From Puniceicoccaceae bacterium K14 (GTDB lineage Bacteria; Verrucomicrobiota; Verrucomicrobiia; Opitutales; Opitutaceae): a DNA stretch of 64,000 bases. Within the stretch, counting starts at the first letter, position 1; every line of letters starts with the position of its first letter. A model generated the notes under the pieces. It did not search any database and was not told where the DNA came from. It saw nothing but the letters and a program-made list of their open reading frames with translations. The stretch covers positions 1 through 64,000 of the forward strand of contig JAKYXN010000028.1 in the NCBI GenBank assembly GCA_022538095.1, written 5' to 3'. Below are positions 17,373 through 25,067 of the stretch, piece after piece. Both the position numbers and the translations under genes were made by a program.

Positions 17373-18842
17373 TTATTTTAGTTGCGATAGCAGAGTTTGT
17401 TTCCTGTCGTCCTCTAGCTCGGTGTTTGAATGAATCATTTCGATGAGAGTGGACTGAAGCTCGGGAGCATTGGCTCTGTTTTCGTTGTTGGCAACTGCGT
17501 AGGTAACGGATCCTAGAGCATTCGCCAATTGTGCGGGGTCTTCATAATTATTGAGGAGGGCGATGATGCGTTCGCCTTTGTCGCCTTGGTTCATCAGTGA
17601 GTTGGCGATACTCCATGTCGCATTTGCTTGCGCTTTTTCGTCATCGATAGAGTGGTAGTAGTTTTCTGCAGCGTCGATATCGGAAAAAGCCCACATGGCG
17701 AGGGCCCGACCGGTTGTGTCTGAACGGATGGTGGCATCCTCTGTTTTTTCTGCCCAAGAGAGTGCGAGCTCTGGATTTGCTTGCGCGACTGAGTATATAA
17801 CGCTGCGGACGAGCTTGTCGCTATCATCAATGGAAGAGACTTGTGCCATGACATTTTCCATTTCATCGGATGTGACGTTTCGCGCCCAGGCCTTAGAAAC
17901 GGATTCGAGTGCTCCTGCCATGCCGGGGGGGTCTTGATTCATTAGAGCGTAGGCAAAGGCACCAGAACCGTCTACGGCTGCCCAACCTTCCATAAAGCCT
18001 TTCATTGCAGAGGTTGAAGTTTCTTCATCAGCTATTTTAGAAAGGGCTTCAAGGGGAGCGTCCGTCTCGTATCCACCCCAAGTTTTGAAGATTTCAGAGA
18101 TTAAACTTTTACGAGTTTGCGGGTCGTTTTGGGCCATAGACGCTTCGAGCAATGTCCCAAAATCTCCTGTGCGTGTGGCTTCTTCGATTATGCCTCGGAT
18201 CATAAATTGTTTTTGCTGATGCCCTTTGACGTCAGAAAGAAGCTGGGTTGCTAGTTGAATATCGTTTTGGGCAATCGACCGCATGGCGCCGCGAGAATTG
18301 AGAGCCCACATAGAACCATTGTTGCTAGCGACCATAATTGATTCCCAGGCGGCGGTGGGATCTGTTTTGGCCCAACCTTTGGCAGAGAGGGAAATGTAGC
18401 GAAGGCGGTCACGGCCGTTGAAATCCTGAGCGAAGGCGAAGGCTGCAGGGCCGTCGATTTCTCCCCATTTGAGGTAGAAGTTGCGTAGGAAGGCACTTGT
18501 TTGGGAGCTAGGGGGAAGAGCACTGATTTTTTCATAGTACTCGAGCGCGTTTTCTGCGGTCATGCCTTCGAGGTATTTTTGAAATCGGAAATTACGTTCG
18601 TGCTCATTTTCAATTTCAAAAACTGACAAGACATCTAAAGTCGCGGCTTCTGGTTCGGCAATTGATTCTTGATTGAGTGTTTTGTCGGATTTTTCCTTGG
18701 CAGAAAGTTGTTTAGGTTTCACTTGGATTGATTCTGAAGATTTGGGGTGAATCGTTTCGTTTGGGGTAAAGTGAGCACCTAGTTTAAAGCAGGCTATCGC
18801 GATGCATAAGTAGCCGATAATGTGGGCAATTGTTTTTTTCAT
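17373..18842 (-). CDS. Hypothetical exported/anchored repeat protein (WA..DP..A type)
   Basis: 489 residues. The N-terminus MKKTIAHIIGYLCIAIACFKLG is a signal anchor or signal peptide, followed by a Lys/Ser-rich linker to about residue 70. The rest is a series of helical repeats with Trp-Ala/Gly and Asp-Pro/Gly-Ala cores: KWGEIDGPAAFAFAQ, GWAKTDPTAAWESIM, GWAAVDGSGAFAYAL, ANPELALSWAE and WAFSDIDAAENYY. The arrangement is reminiscent of TPR/HEAT solenoids and of a paralogous family common in Verrucomicrobiota, but the function is unknown. Monocistronic. The 301-base region upstream (18843-19143) has no gene and should hold promoters of this gene and of the divergent kinase. Confidence 0.65.
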   Translation of the reverse strand: MKKTIAHIIGYLCIAIACFKLGAHFTPNETIHPKSSESIQVKPKQLSAKEKSDKTLNQESIAEPEAATLDVLSVFEIENEHERNFRFQKYLEGMTAENALEYYEKISALPPSSQTSAFLRNFYLKWGEIDGPAAFAFAQDFNGRDRLRYISLSAKGWAKTDPTAAWESIMVASNNGSMWALNSRGAMRSIAQNDIQLATQLLSDVKGHQQKQFMIRGIIEEATRTGDFGTLLEASMAQNDPQTRKSLISEIFKTWGGYETDAPLEALSKIADEETSTSAMKGFMEGWAAVDGSGAFAYALMNQDPPGMAGALESVSKAWARNVTSDEMENVMAQVSSIDDSDKLVRSVIYSVAQANPELALSWAEKTEDATIRSDTTGRALAMWAFSDIDAAENYYHSIDDEKAQANATWSIANSLMNQGDKGERIIALLNNYEDPAQLANALGSVTYAVANNENRANAPELQSTLIEMIHSNTELEDDRKQTLLSQLK

Positions 18843-19143
18843 AGTTGGATTTTGGGAGAAGGGTAATATTAGTAAACTAATTAAGGACTACGTTTGTAGT
18901 AAATGAATTCAGCTGTCAATGATCAATGAAGCTAATCTAGGTGTTCTATACTGGGCATCCCCGTATTGTAGTGAATATGAGAAGAAAGTTCCGAGAGTTT
19001 AGTTTTTCTTCCAAAAACTATTTCTAAATCCTTTCTTCTGGTTTGGTAATTCGGGAATAAATTGCTGTGGTTTCGACTCCTTTCACAAAGGTGCGCAAAG
19101 TTTTGCTTTGATAATTAACCTATCACTCTTTGATTAAATCTTA

Positions 19144-20397
19144 ATGTCTTATAGCGTTCTCGATAAAAACAACATTCCTGAATATTTAAGAGGAATTGCA
19201 AAAGTGCTCGAACTATTGGGGGACAGCAGCGACCTTATAGTCGACGAAATTGGAGATGGTAACTTGAATTTTGTTTTTCGTGCGTTTTGCAGGGATGACC
19301 CGAAAAAATCAGTTATCCTGAAGCAGTCGGTGCCCTATTTGAGAGTTGTTGGGGATGGGTGGCCTCTGGATAAGAAGCGTATCCATTTTGAAATGAGAGC
19401 TCTTGCGATTTACGGAAATTTGGTTCCTGGAAACGTGCCTGAAGTGTACCATTCTGACGAGGAAATGTGTACCTTGGTTATGGAGGATTTACGTAGTCAC
19501 AAAGTTTTGCGAAGCGGAATGATTATGAATATCAAGTATCCGAATGTTGGTCGCAGCATCGGAACACTTTTAGCAAAAACCTTGTTTGGCACTTCTTCTT
19601 TTGGAATGGGGAGCCTTGATAGGCATAAGTATATGGAACAGTTCGTTACGAATGATGAATTGTGCAAATTGACTGAAGAATTTGTTTTTACGTATCCTTT
19701 GATGGTTCATTCGTTAAACTATGTGAATCCATTAACGGAAAAATATGCTAACGAACACTTGAGGAAGGACTCAGACTATAAGCTCGGTACTCTGAAATTG
19801 AAAGAAACATTCATTTCGGACAAAAGCGCTTTGTTGCATGGTGACCTTCACACCGGTTCATTGATGGCGAATGGAGTGGATCTTCGTGTTATTGATACTG
19901 AATTTGCCTGTTTCGGTCCGCTCGGTTTTGATGTGGGAAAAATTATAGCAAATTTTCTACTTAGTTACATTTCCCATTATCAATCTCCAAATGATGAGTA
20001 CAAGGAATGGGTACTGGAAGAAACTTTCCAAATATTGAATACTTTCTCCAAAACCTTTTTAGATTTATGGGATAAGACTGAAGAGTCTGCTATGTTTACT
20101 GCCAGTTTGTTAAACAGTGAAGAGACAAAGCGCTTTAAAGAAGATTACATTCTAAAGATCCTTCGCGATTCGATTGGTTTCTGCGCTTGTTTTATAACTA
20201 GAAGAACCTTGGGGACAGCCGGCGTTGCGGACATACGAGAAATAGAGGATGTTGTATTGAGATCAAAGCTCGAAATTGTAAGTCTAAAGCTTGCGCAAAC
20301 GCTTATGAGTTCTCATGGAGATATCAATTCTATTGAGGAATTCAAAAATCTTGTGAGTGCGTTTTTCGAAAAAACAAAAAGAGAAAACAATTTTTGA
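19144..20397 (+). CDS. mtnK: 5-methylthioribose kinase-like protein (MtnK family)
   Basis: 417 residues, full length for MtnK. Family blocks appear in order: EIGDGNLNFVFRAF, ILKQSVPYLRVVGDGWPL, TLVMEDLRSHKVLRSG, the catalytic loop LLHGDLHTGSL (His232, Asp234) and the metal-binding segment VIDTEFACFGPLGFDVG (Asp251, Glu253; B. subtilis has DPEF). GFCACFITRRTLGTAGVADI follows. In methionine salvage the enzyme phosphorylates 5-methylthioribose at C1. No mtnA, mtnN or other salvage gene is in the window. Instead the gene faces arsM-arsS. Because the arsenosugar intermediate is also a 5-deoxy-5-substituted ribose made from SAM, an arsenosugar substrate is a reasonable hypothesis (inference). Confidence 0.85.
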   Translation: MSYSVLDKNNIPEYLRGIAKVLELLGDSSDLIVDEIGDGNLNFVFRAFCRDDPKKSVILKQSVPYLRVVGDGWPLDKKRIHFEMRALAIYGNLVPGNVPEVYHSDEEMCTLVMEDLRSHKVLRSGMIMNIKYPNVGRSIGTLLAKTLFGTSSFGMGSLDRHKYMEQFVTNDELCKLTEEFVFTYPLMVHSLNYVNPLTEKYANEHLRKDSDYKLGTLKLKETFISDKSALLHGDLHTGSLMANGVDLRVIDTEFACFGPLGFDVGKIIANFLLSYISHYQSPNDEYKEWVLEETFQILNTFSKTFLDLWDKTEESAMFTASLLNSEETKRFKEDYILKILRDSIGFCACFITRRTLGTAGVADIREIEDVVLRSKLEIVSLKLAQTLMSSHGDINSIEEFKNLVSAFFEKTKRENNF

Positions 20398-20406
20398 ATA
20401 CGAAAA

Positions 20407-20435
20407 GACTGCATGCTCTAATTTGCCATGCAGTC
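20407..20435. terminator. Bidirectional hairpin between mtnK and arsM
   Basis: GACTGCATG (20407-20415) pairs perfectly with CATGCAGTC (20427-20435) around an 11-base loop. It follows mtnK by 10 bases and follows the arsM stop on the other strand by 26. GAAAA lies on the left side, giving a short T-run for the minus strand. Confidence 0.6.
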
Positions 20436-20460
20436 GTGATTTGACTTACGCGTGTTCTGT

Positions 20461-21510
20461 CTAGCAACAACTCCCTGACTCGCTTTGCTCGGAGGATTGA
20501 GGCGCGCAGTCGAATAGGCCAAAATGTTCATTCCGGTCGCCTACGACCTTAAAATGCTTGGCGAATCGTGTTTCTTGGATCATGGCGGCTGAGTTCCCAC
20601 AGACCCTGTCCGGCCTTCCTTTTTCAAAGCGATGCGAAGGATCGAGTTCGAAGATGCGAGGAGCAGAAGGAACAGAACCGCCATAGATTACAGTTTGGCC
20701 GTAGTCTTCGCACCTGTCTTCGAGCGAGTCTAGTTTGAACGCGCGGATAGTCACGGACTCAAATTGGACGCCGTCGCTGCGACGAGCCATTTCTTCGTCT
20801 TCTATATCGAGTGGACTACGGCTCATTATTCGGTAATCAGGTATATTGAGCCCAGCTAGGTGTCGTCGAAAATCTTCCCAGTACCAAGCGCCTCCGAGAC
20901 ACTCACCATGAAAGATTGGATCTTCACGCAGTTCTGTAGAAAGTCGTCGGTTTGCGAATACGTCGGAAAAATAGAGTTCCCCTCCTGGCTTGAGGACTCG
21001 AATTATCTCAGCAAGAACCTTGGACTTGTCTGGGCAGAGGTTGAGCACGCAATTTGAAATGACGATATCCACGGATTCATCTTCAATATCGAATGCTGCT
21101 AAATTTTCGAGCGGCCCTTTGGCGAAACGAATCGCAGATTCCGGTAGATCGAACTCTTTTGTTAGTTGAGGCGCGTACCGCTTTGCGACGTCTAGTTGAG
21201 AGTCAAGGAGGTCGACACCAATTACTTTTCCGTTTGGGCCAACAAACTGAGCGGCAGTAAAGACATCGCGTCCAGTCCCGCAACCGAGATCGAGTACAGT
21301 TGTGCCTTCTAGGTCTAGAGGTAGCGGAGAACCGCAGCCATAGAATTTAGCCAAAATTTCGTCTGGCAAACGAGCGTAGGCATTTTTTAGCCAATTCGGT
21401 GGAGCTTTCGCGGGACAGCAAGCCGACGTTTTGAGATCGGAACTTTGTTCGAGTACGTCACCGTAGTATTGACGAGAGTTTTCGTGATAGTCGAGGTTTT
21501 GACCTTTCAT
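20461..21510 (-). CDS. arsM: Arsenite S-adenosylmethionine methyltransferase
   Basis: Methylates As(III) with SAM and reducing thiols. From ATG 21510 the protein has 349 residues. The longer open frame overlaps arsS and lacks family sequence upstream, so I reject it. The SAM site is VLDLGCGTGRD (74-82). Arsenic-type cysteines are present: SACC (31-32), FYGCGSPLP (59) and GECLGGAWYW near 200. The extended C-terminus (VIYGGSVP, FELD..HRFEKG, VCGNSA) ending SGSCC is seen in ArsM proteins of arsenosugar clusters. In this setting the expected product is dimethylarsenic for ArsS. It lies 35 bases downstream of arsS on the same strand. Confidence 0.92.
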   Translation of the reverse strand: MKGQNLDYHENSRQYYGDVLEQSSDLKTSACCPAKAPPNWLKNAYARLPDEILAKFYGCGSPLPLDLEGTTVLDLGCGTGRDVFTAAQFVGPNGKVIGVDLLDSQLDVAKRYAPQLTKEFDLPESAIRFAKGPLENLAAFDIEDESVDIVISNCVLNLCPDKSKVLAEIIRVLKPGGELYFSDVFANRRLSTELREDPIFHGECLGGAWYWEDFRRHLAGLNIPDYRIMSRSPLDIEDEEMARRSDGVQFESVTIRAFKLDSLEDRCEDYGQTVIYGGSVPSAPRIFELDPSHRFEKGRPDRVCGNSAAMIQETRFAKHFKVVGDRNEHFGLFDCAPQSSEQSESGSCC

Positions 21511-21545
21511 GAGATTGTAGAGTGATACGCGTGATAAAATTCTAT

Positions 21546-22532
21546 TTAGGCAAGGGTGCCTCCGCAGCTTGAACCACAACCTGCGGTGCAACCAAAGCAA
21601 TGCTGGGCGGTTTGAATCGCTCGTTCTGCCAAGTCCTCTGGAGTGATACCCCAAAGGGAGAGCTTTTCGGTTCCGTCTTTGATGTGGAGTCGAAGCATTT
21701 GATTGAAGTCGCAGTCGTAGATTTGTCCGGTCCAATCAACACTCAGAGTGTTACGGCACATCAATCCATTGACCGTAGAGGGGTTGAACGCATTTACTAA
21801 GAGTTCCATGTATTCGTCATATTCGCCGTTGCGTCTTAGATAGGATGCGAAGCGTGAGACGGGCAGATTGGTTAGGGCGTAGAGGCGGTCGAAGCTAATA
21901 TCAAAATGCTTTTTTAATTCTCGTTTGTAGTCCTGTTCGAGCTTGCTTTGTTCTGGCGGCAACCAAGCTCCTCCGGGATTGTAGACGAGGTGCAGGGGGT
22001 GTCTGGGGTCATCGAGACCGAACCCCAGTTGATTGAGCTCTTGCAGAGCTGATATACTACGGTCGAAGACTCCATTGCCGCGTTGGGCGTTTACATTGTC
22101 TTCCGTGTAGCAGGGCATTGACGCAACGACTTCCAAGTTGCGGCTAGCTAAAAACTCGCCGACCCATTCATAACCAGGCTCATTAAGAATGACGAGGTTG
22201 CAACGGTCGATGATTTTAACCTCGGAATTGAGGCTGATTAAGCCATCTACCAGTGTTCGAAAGTGAGGGTTCATTTCTGGAGCGCCTCCAGTAAGATCGA
22301 CTATTTTGGTAGGGTGTTTCGTGAACCAATCGAGGATTTTGTAGACAGTGCTCTCTGTCATGATCTCTTTTCTCTTCGGACCTGCGTTCACGTGGCAGTG
22401 GGAACAAGTCAAATTGCAGAGTTTCCCAAGGTTGATTTGGAGTGTATCGAGAGTTTCGCGACTTAGCTCTATTTTGTGCCGAGAAAGTGTTTCGGTGAAG
22501 TCTACCTGAGCTTGGCTTTGGAAAGTTTGCAT
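21546..22532 (-). CDS. arsS: Arsenosugar biosynthesis radical SAM protein ArsS
   Basis: Radical SAM enzyme known to join the 5'-deoxyadenosyl group of SAM to dimethylarsinous acid, giving the nucleoside precursor of arsenosugars. It has 328 residues. The cluster-binding cysteines are 39, 43 and 46 (GKLCNLTCSHCHVNAGP). VDLTGGAPEMNPHF is the glycine-rich SAM loop. The C-terminal DUF3641-type region has YNPGGAWLPP and MCRNTLSVDWTG.IYDCDFNQM, and ends in a Cys-rich tail (C312, C315, C319, C323). First gene of the arsS-arsM transcript. No arsR regulator lies in the intergenic region to the divergent oxidoreductase. Confidence 0.93.
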   Translation of the reverse strand: MQTFQSQAQVDFTETLSRHKIELSRETLDTLQINLGKLCNLTCSHCHVNAGPKRKEIMTESTVYKILDWFTKHPTKIVDLTGGAPEMNPHFRTLVDGLISLNSEVKIIDRCNLVILNEPGYEWVGEFLASRNLEVVASMPCYTEDNVNAQRGNGVFDRSISALQELNQLGFGLDDPRHPLHLVYNPGGAWLPPEQSKLEQDYKRELKKHFDISFDRLYALTNLPVSRFASYLRRNGEYDEYMELLVNAFNPSTVNGLMCRNTLSVDWTGQIYDCDFNQMLRLHIKDGTEKLSLWGITPEDLAERAIQTAQHCFGCTAGCGSSCGGTLA

Positions 22533-22771
22533 TTGTAATTTGTATTCGGAAGAACGGGCAAAAGTAGATCAGGTTCAGATATGACAGCTTTTGTCCGAGG
22601 TCTTGATTGTAGAGAGCGGAGCAGGACTATTTTATTCCAGAAGAACTTACTCGGAGGATAAATTTATTACAAGTTTGGGAATAAGGAATCGCATCATAGC
22701 TCTTGTCTTCAAGACGTGTTAATGTAATCTTTTTTTTGACCGATTCAAAACGACCAGACCATTTCCCAAAT

Positions 22772-25024
22772 ATGTTACGATTGATTTCGAAATACACTCG
22801 CTGGCTACATACTGCATGGCCAGCAGGAACTGTTGAGAAGGCTCCCAAAGTCAATGATGATGGTACGACACGAGTACCCGGATTGCGAGTTGTGGGCGAT
22901 TTAACCGGCGTACCGCTGCTAAAATTTTCGGCCGACTCTGGGGCTCGATCGGTGGAGTCTATACTTCAGGAGGCAGATTTTGAGAAAGGAAAGGCCGGTT
23001 TTGACTTTGACCTTGTTATAGTAGGCGGAGGAGTCTCTGGTTTGTCAGCTGCGATTGAAGCTAAGAAGGCTGGGCTGAATTTCGTGGTGTACGAAACCTC
23101 CGCAGTTCTCTCGACAATTCGAAATTTTCCACGCGGTAAGCCCATTTTCACTTATCCGTCAGATATGACTCCGGCTGGCGAGCTTCGGTTTAACAGCTCT
23201 GTGAAGGAGGATTTGATTGATGAATTGGAAGAACAGCGGTCGTCTCACGGGATCGAGTCTGTTGAAGCAAATGTCGAAAGGGTATCCCGTGAAGGAGGTG
23301 GACTAGTCATACACCTAGCATCCGGAGACCACAAAAAAGCTCAACGAGTGATTATTGCGATCGGTAAGAGTGGAAACTACCGTAAGCTGGGCGTACCGGG
23401 CGAAGAAATGGATAAAGTGATGAATCGCTTGATCGATCCTCGCGAATTTGCTGGGCGCAAAGTTTTGGTTGCTGGCGGGGGTGATTCTGCCTTGGAAGCC
23501 GCTGTTTCCATTGCAGAAAACGGAGCATCCGTAGACCTAATCCACCGAAGGGATGCTTTTTCTCGACCGAAGCCAGATAATATCGAAGCGGTTGAAAAAC
23601 TAGCGGAAGAGGGGAAACTTAAGCTGCGCATGAGTACCTCTGTGAAGGAGATCGTTGAGAACAAGGTTCGCATAGCCAAGAAGGGCGAGGAAGATGTTGA
23701 ACTTGAGAATGATTTTGTACTCACTTTTTTAGGACGTGAGGCTCCTCTGGAATTTTTCCGCAAGTCAAATATTAGCATTACAGGGGAATTTACTGGAAAA
23801 ACGTGGAGTACTTTGGTCGGTTTCTTCATAGCCTTTACATTATTCTACCATTGGCAAAAAGGGCTCTGGTTTAGTAATATTAGCCCTGGTCATTTATCTT
23901 GGATGGTGTCGTCGGTTGGCGGGTTATTTCAGAGTGCGGTCGATAGCCCGAAAAATTTGCTCCACCATATTCGAATTGGAATGAACCAACCGGGGTTCTA
24001 CTATTCTCTAGCCTATTGCGTTTGTGTGGTGATCTTTGGATTGAGGCGTATTAAGCGACGTAAGACACCCTATGTAAAGCTGCAGACCATTACACTCGCA
24101 GTGATCCAGATCGGGCCTCTTTTTCTATTGCCTTGGATTTTGCTTCCTTGGACCGGTGCGCTTGGCTGGTGGGACTCAGGTTTTGGGGCGATGATTGGTG
24201 ATGCGTTGTGGCCGGACGGGTCTTATTGGAGGGCGTTTGGCCTTATTCTAGCATGGCCGCTTTTTGTCTATAATTGGTTTACTGCTGAACCTCTGTGGGG
24301 CTGGTTAATTTTAGGGTTTTTGCAGACTTTTGTGATTATTCCTTTCATCGTTTGGCGTTGGGGCAAGGGTGCTTATTGTGGTTGGATTTGTAGTTGCGGT
24401 GCCCTAGCGGAAACGTTGGGTGACGATCATCGTCATAAGATGCCACATGGCCCCATATGGAATCGGGTGAATATGATCGGGCAGGTATTGCTCGGAATTG
24501 CAGCGATTATGATGATTTTTCGCATAGTCGGTTGGGTGTTGCCAAACGGCAATTGGGCAGAGAATGCACTCAATGCGATGTTGAGCGGAATCCCCGTACT
24601 TAACTGGAAATACGCAGTTGATGTTTGGTTAGCTGGCGTGTTTGGGGTTGCGTTTTATTTCCATTTTTCTGGGAGAATCTGGTGTCGCTTTGCATGTCCA
24701 CTTGCGGCTTTGATGCATATTTACGCACGCTTCACTCGTTTCCGGATATTCTCAGACAAGAAAAAATGTATTTCGTGTAACGTTTGTACATCAGTTTGCC
24801 ATCAAGGTATTGATATTATGAATTTTGCCAACAAGGGGCTTCCGATGGAAGACCCTGAATGTGTGCGTTGTTCGGCTTGTGTCCAATCTTGCCCTACGGG
24901 AGTTCTTAATTTTGGACGGTATGATACTAAGGGAGTGATCAAATTCGATTCAGTTCCTGCGTCTATCGTTCAGATGGCTGAGAATGCGCGTAAAGCAGAC
25001 AATGCTAAGGCTCAAGTGAGGTAA
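22772..25024 (+). CDS. Membrane FAD/NAD(P) oxidoreductase fused to 4Fe-4S (NapH-like) module
   Basis: 751 residues from ATG 22772; a TTG at 22703 adds a poor extension. Residues 25-45 read TTRVPGLRVVGDLTGVPLL. The FAD site is VIVGGGVSGLSAAIEAKKAG (near 87) and the NAD(P) site is VAGGGDSALEAA with HRRDAFSRPKP, as in thioredoxin-reductase-like proteins. From about residue 345 it becomes a multi-pass membrane protein with Cys motifs YCGWICSCGAL and WCRFACPLAAL. It ends with two 4Fe-4S motifs, CISCNVCTSVCH and CVRCSACVQSCPTG. Likely moves electrons from NAD(P)H to a membrane or exported acceptor. Its position beside arsS suggests, but does not prove, arsenic or thiol redox chemistry. Confidence 0.8.
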   Translation: MLRLISKYTRWLHTAWPAGTVEKAPKVNDDGTTRVPGLRVVGDLTGVPLLKFSADSGARSVESILQEADFEKGKAGFDFDLVIVGGGVSGLSAAIEAKKAGLNFVVYETSAVLSTIRNFPRGKPIFTYPSDMTPAGELRFNSSVKEDLIDELEEQRSSHGIESVEANVERVSREGGGLVIHLASGDHKKAQRVIIAIGKSGNYRKLGVPGEEMDKVMNRLIDPREFAGRKVLVAGGGDSALEAAVSIAENGASVDLIHRRDAFSRPKPDNIEAVEKLAEEGKLKLRMSTSVKEIVENKVRIAKKGEEDVELENDFVLTFLGREAPLEFFRKSNISITGEFTGKTWSTLVGFFIAFTLFYHWQKGLWFSNISPGHLSWMVSSVGGLFQSAVDSPKNLLHHIRIGMNQPGFYYSLAYCVCVVIFGLRRIKRRKTPYVKLQTITLAVIQIGPLFLLPWILLPWTGALGWWDSGFGAMIGDALWPDGSYWRAFGLILAWPLFVYNWFTAEPLWGWLILGFLQTFVIIPFIVWRWGKGAYCGWICSCGALAETLGDDHRHKMPHGPIWNRVNMIGQVLLGIAAIMMIFRIVGWVLPNGNWAENALNAMLSGIPVLNWKYAVDVWLAGVFGVAFYFHFSGRIWCRFACPLAALMHIYARFTRFRIFSDKKKCISCNVCTSVCHQGIDIMNFANKGLPMEDPECVRCSACVQSCPTGVLNFGRYDTKGVIKFDSVPASIVQMAENARKADNAKAQVR

Positions 25025-25067
25025 TCTTAAGGTCGCCCAGCGAAGCCTCTCTTCGTTGAATCCGTTT

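Noticed and set aside
21511-21735. 75-residue N-terminal extension of arsM
   Set aside because: It overlaps arsS out of frame and its sequence is Arg-rich and unlike ArsM; ATG 21510 gives the family start.
19144-22532. SAM riboswitch controlling the arsS-arsM or kinase genes
   Set aside because: I looked at the upstream regions (18843-19143 and 22533-22771) and saw no kink-turn or SAM-I/II-like pattern.
23377-23829. 150-codon minus-strand frame inside the FAD/4Fe-4S gene
   Set aside because: Antisense shadow, Ser-rich artefact of the real coding frame.
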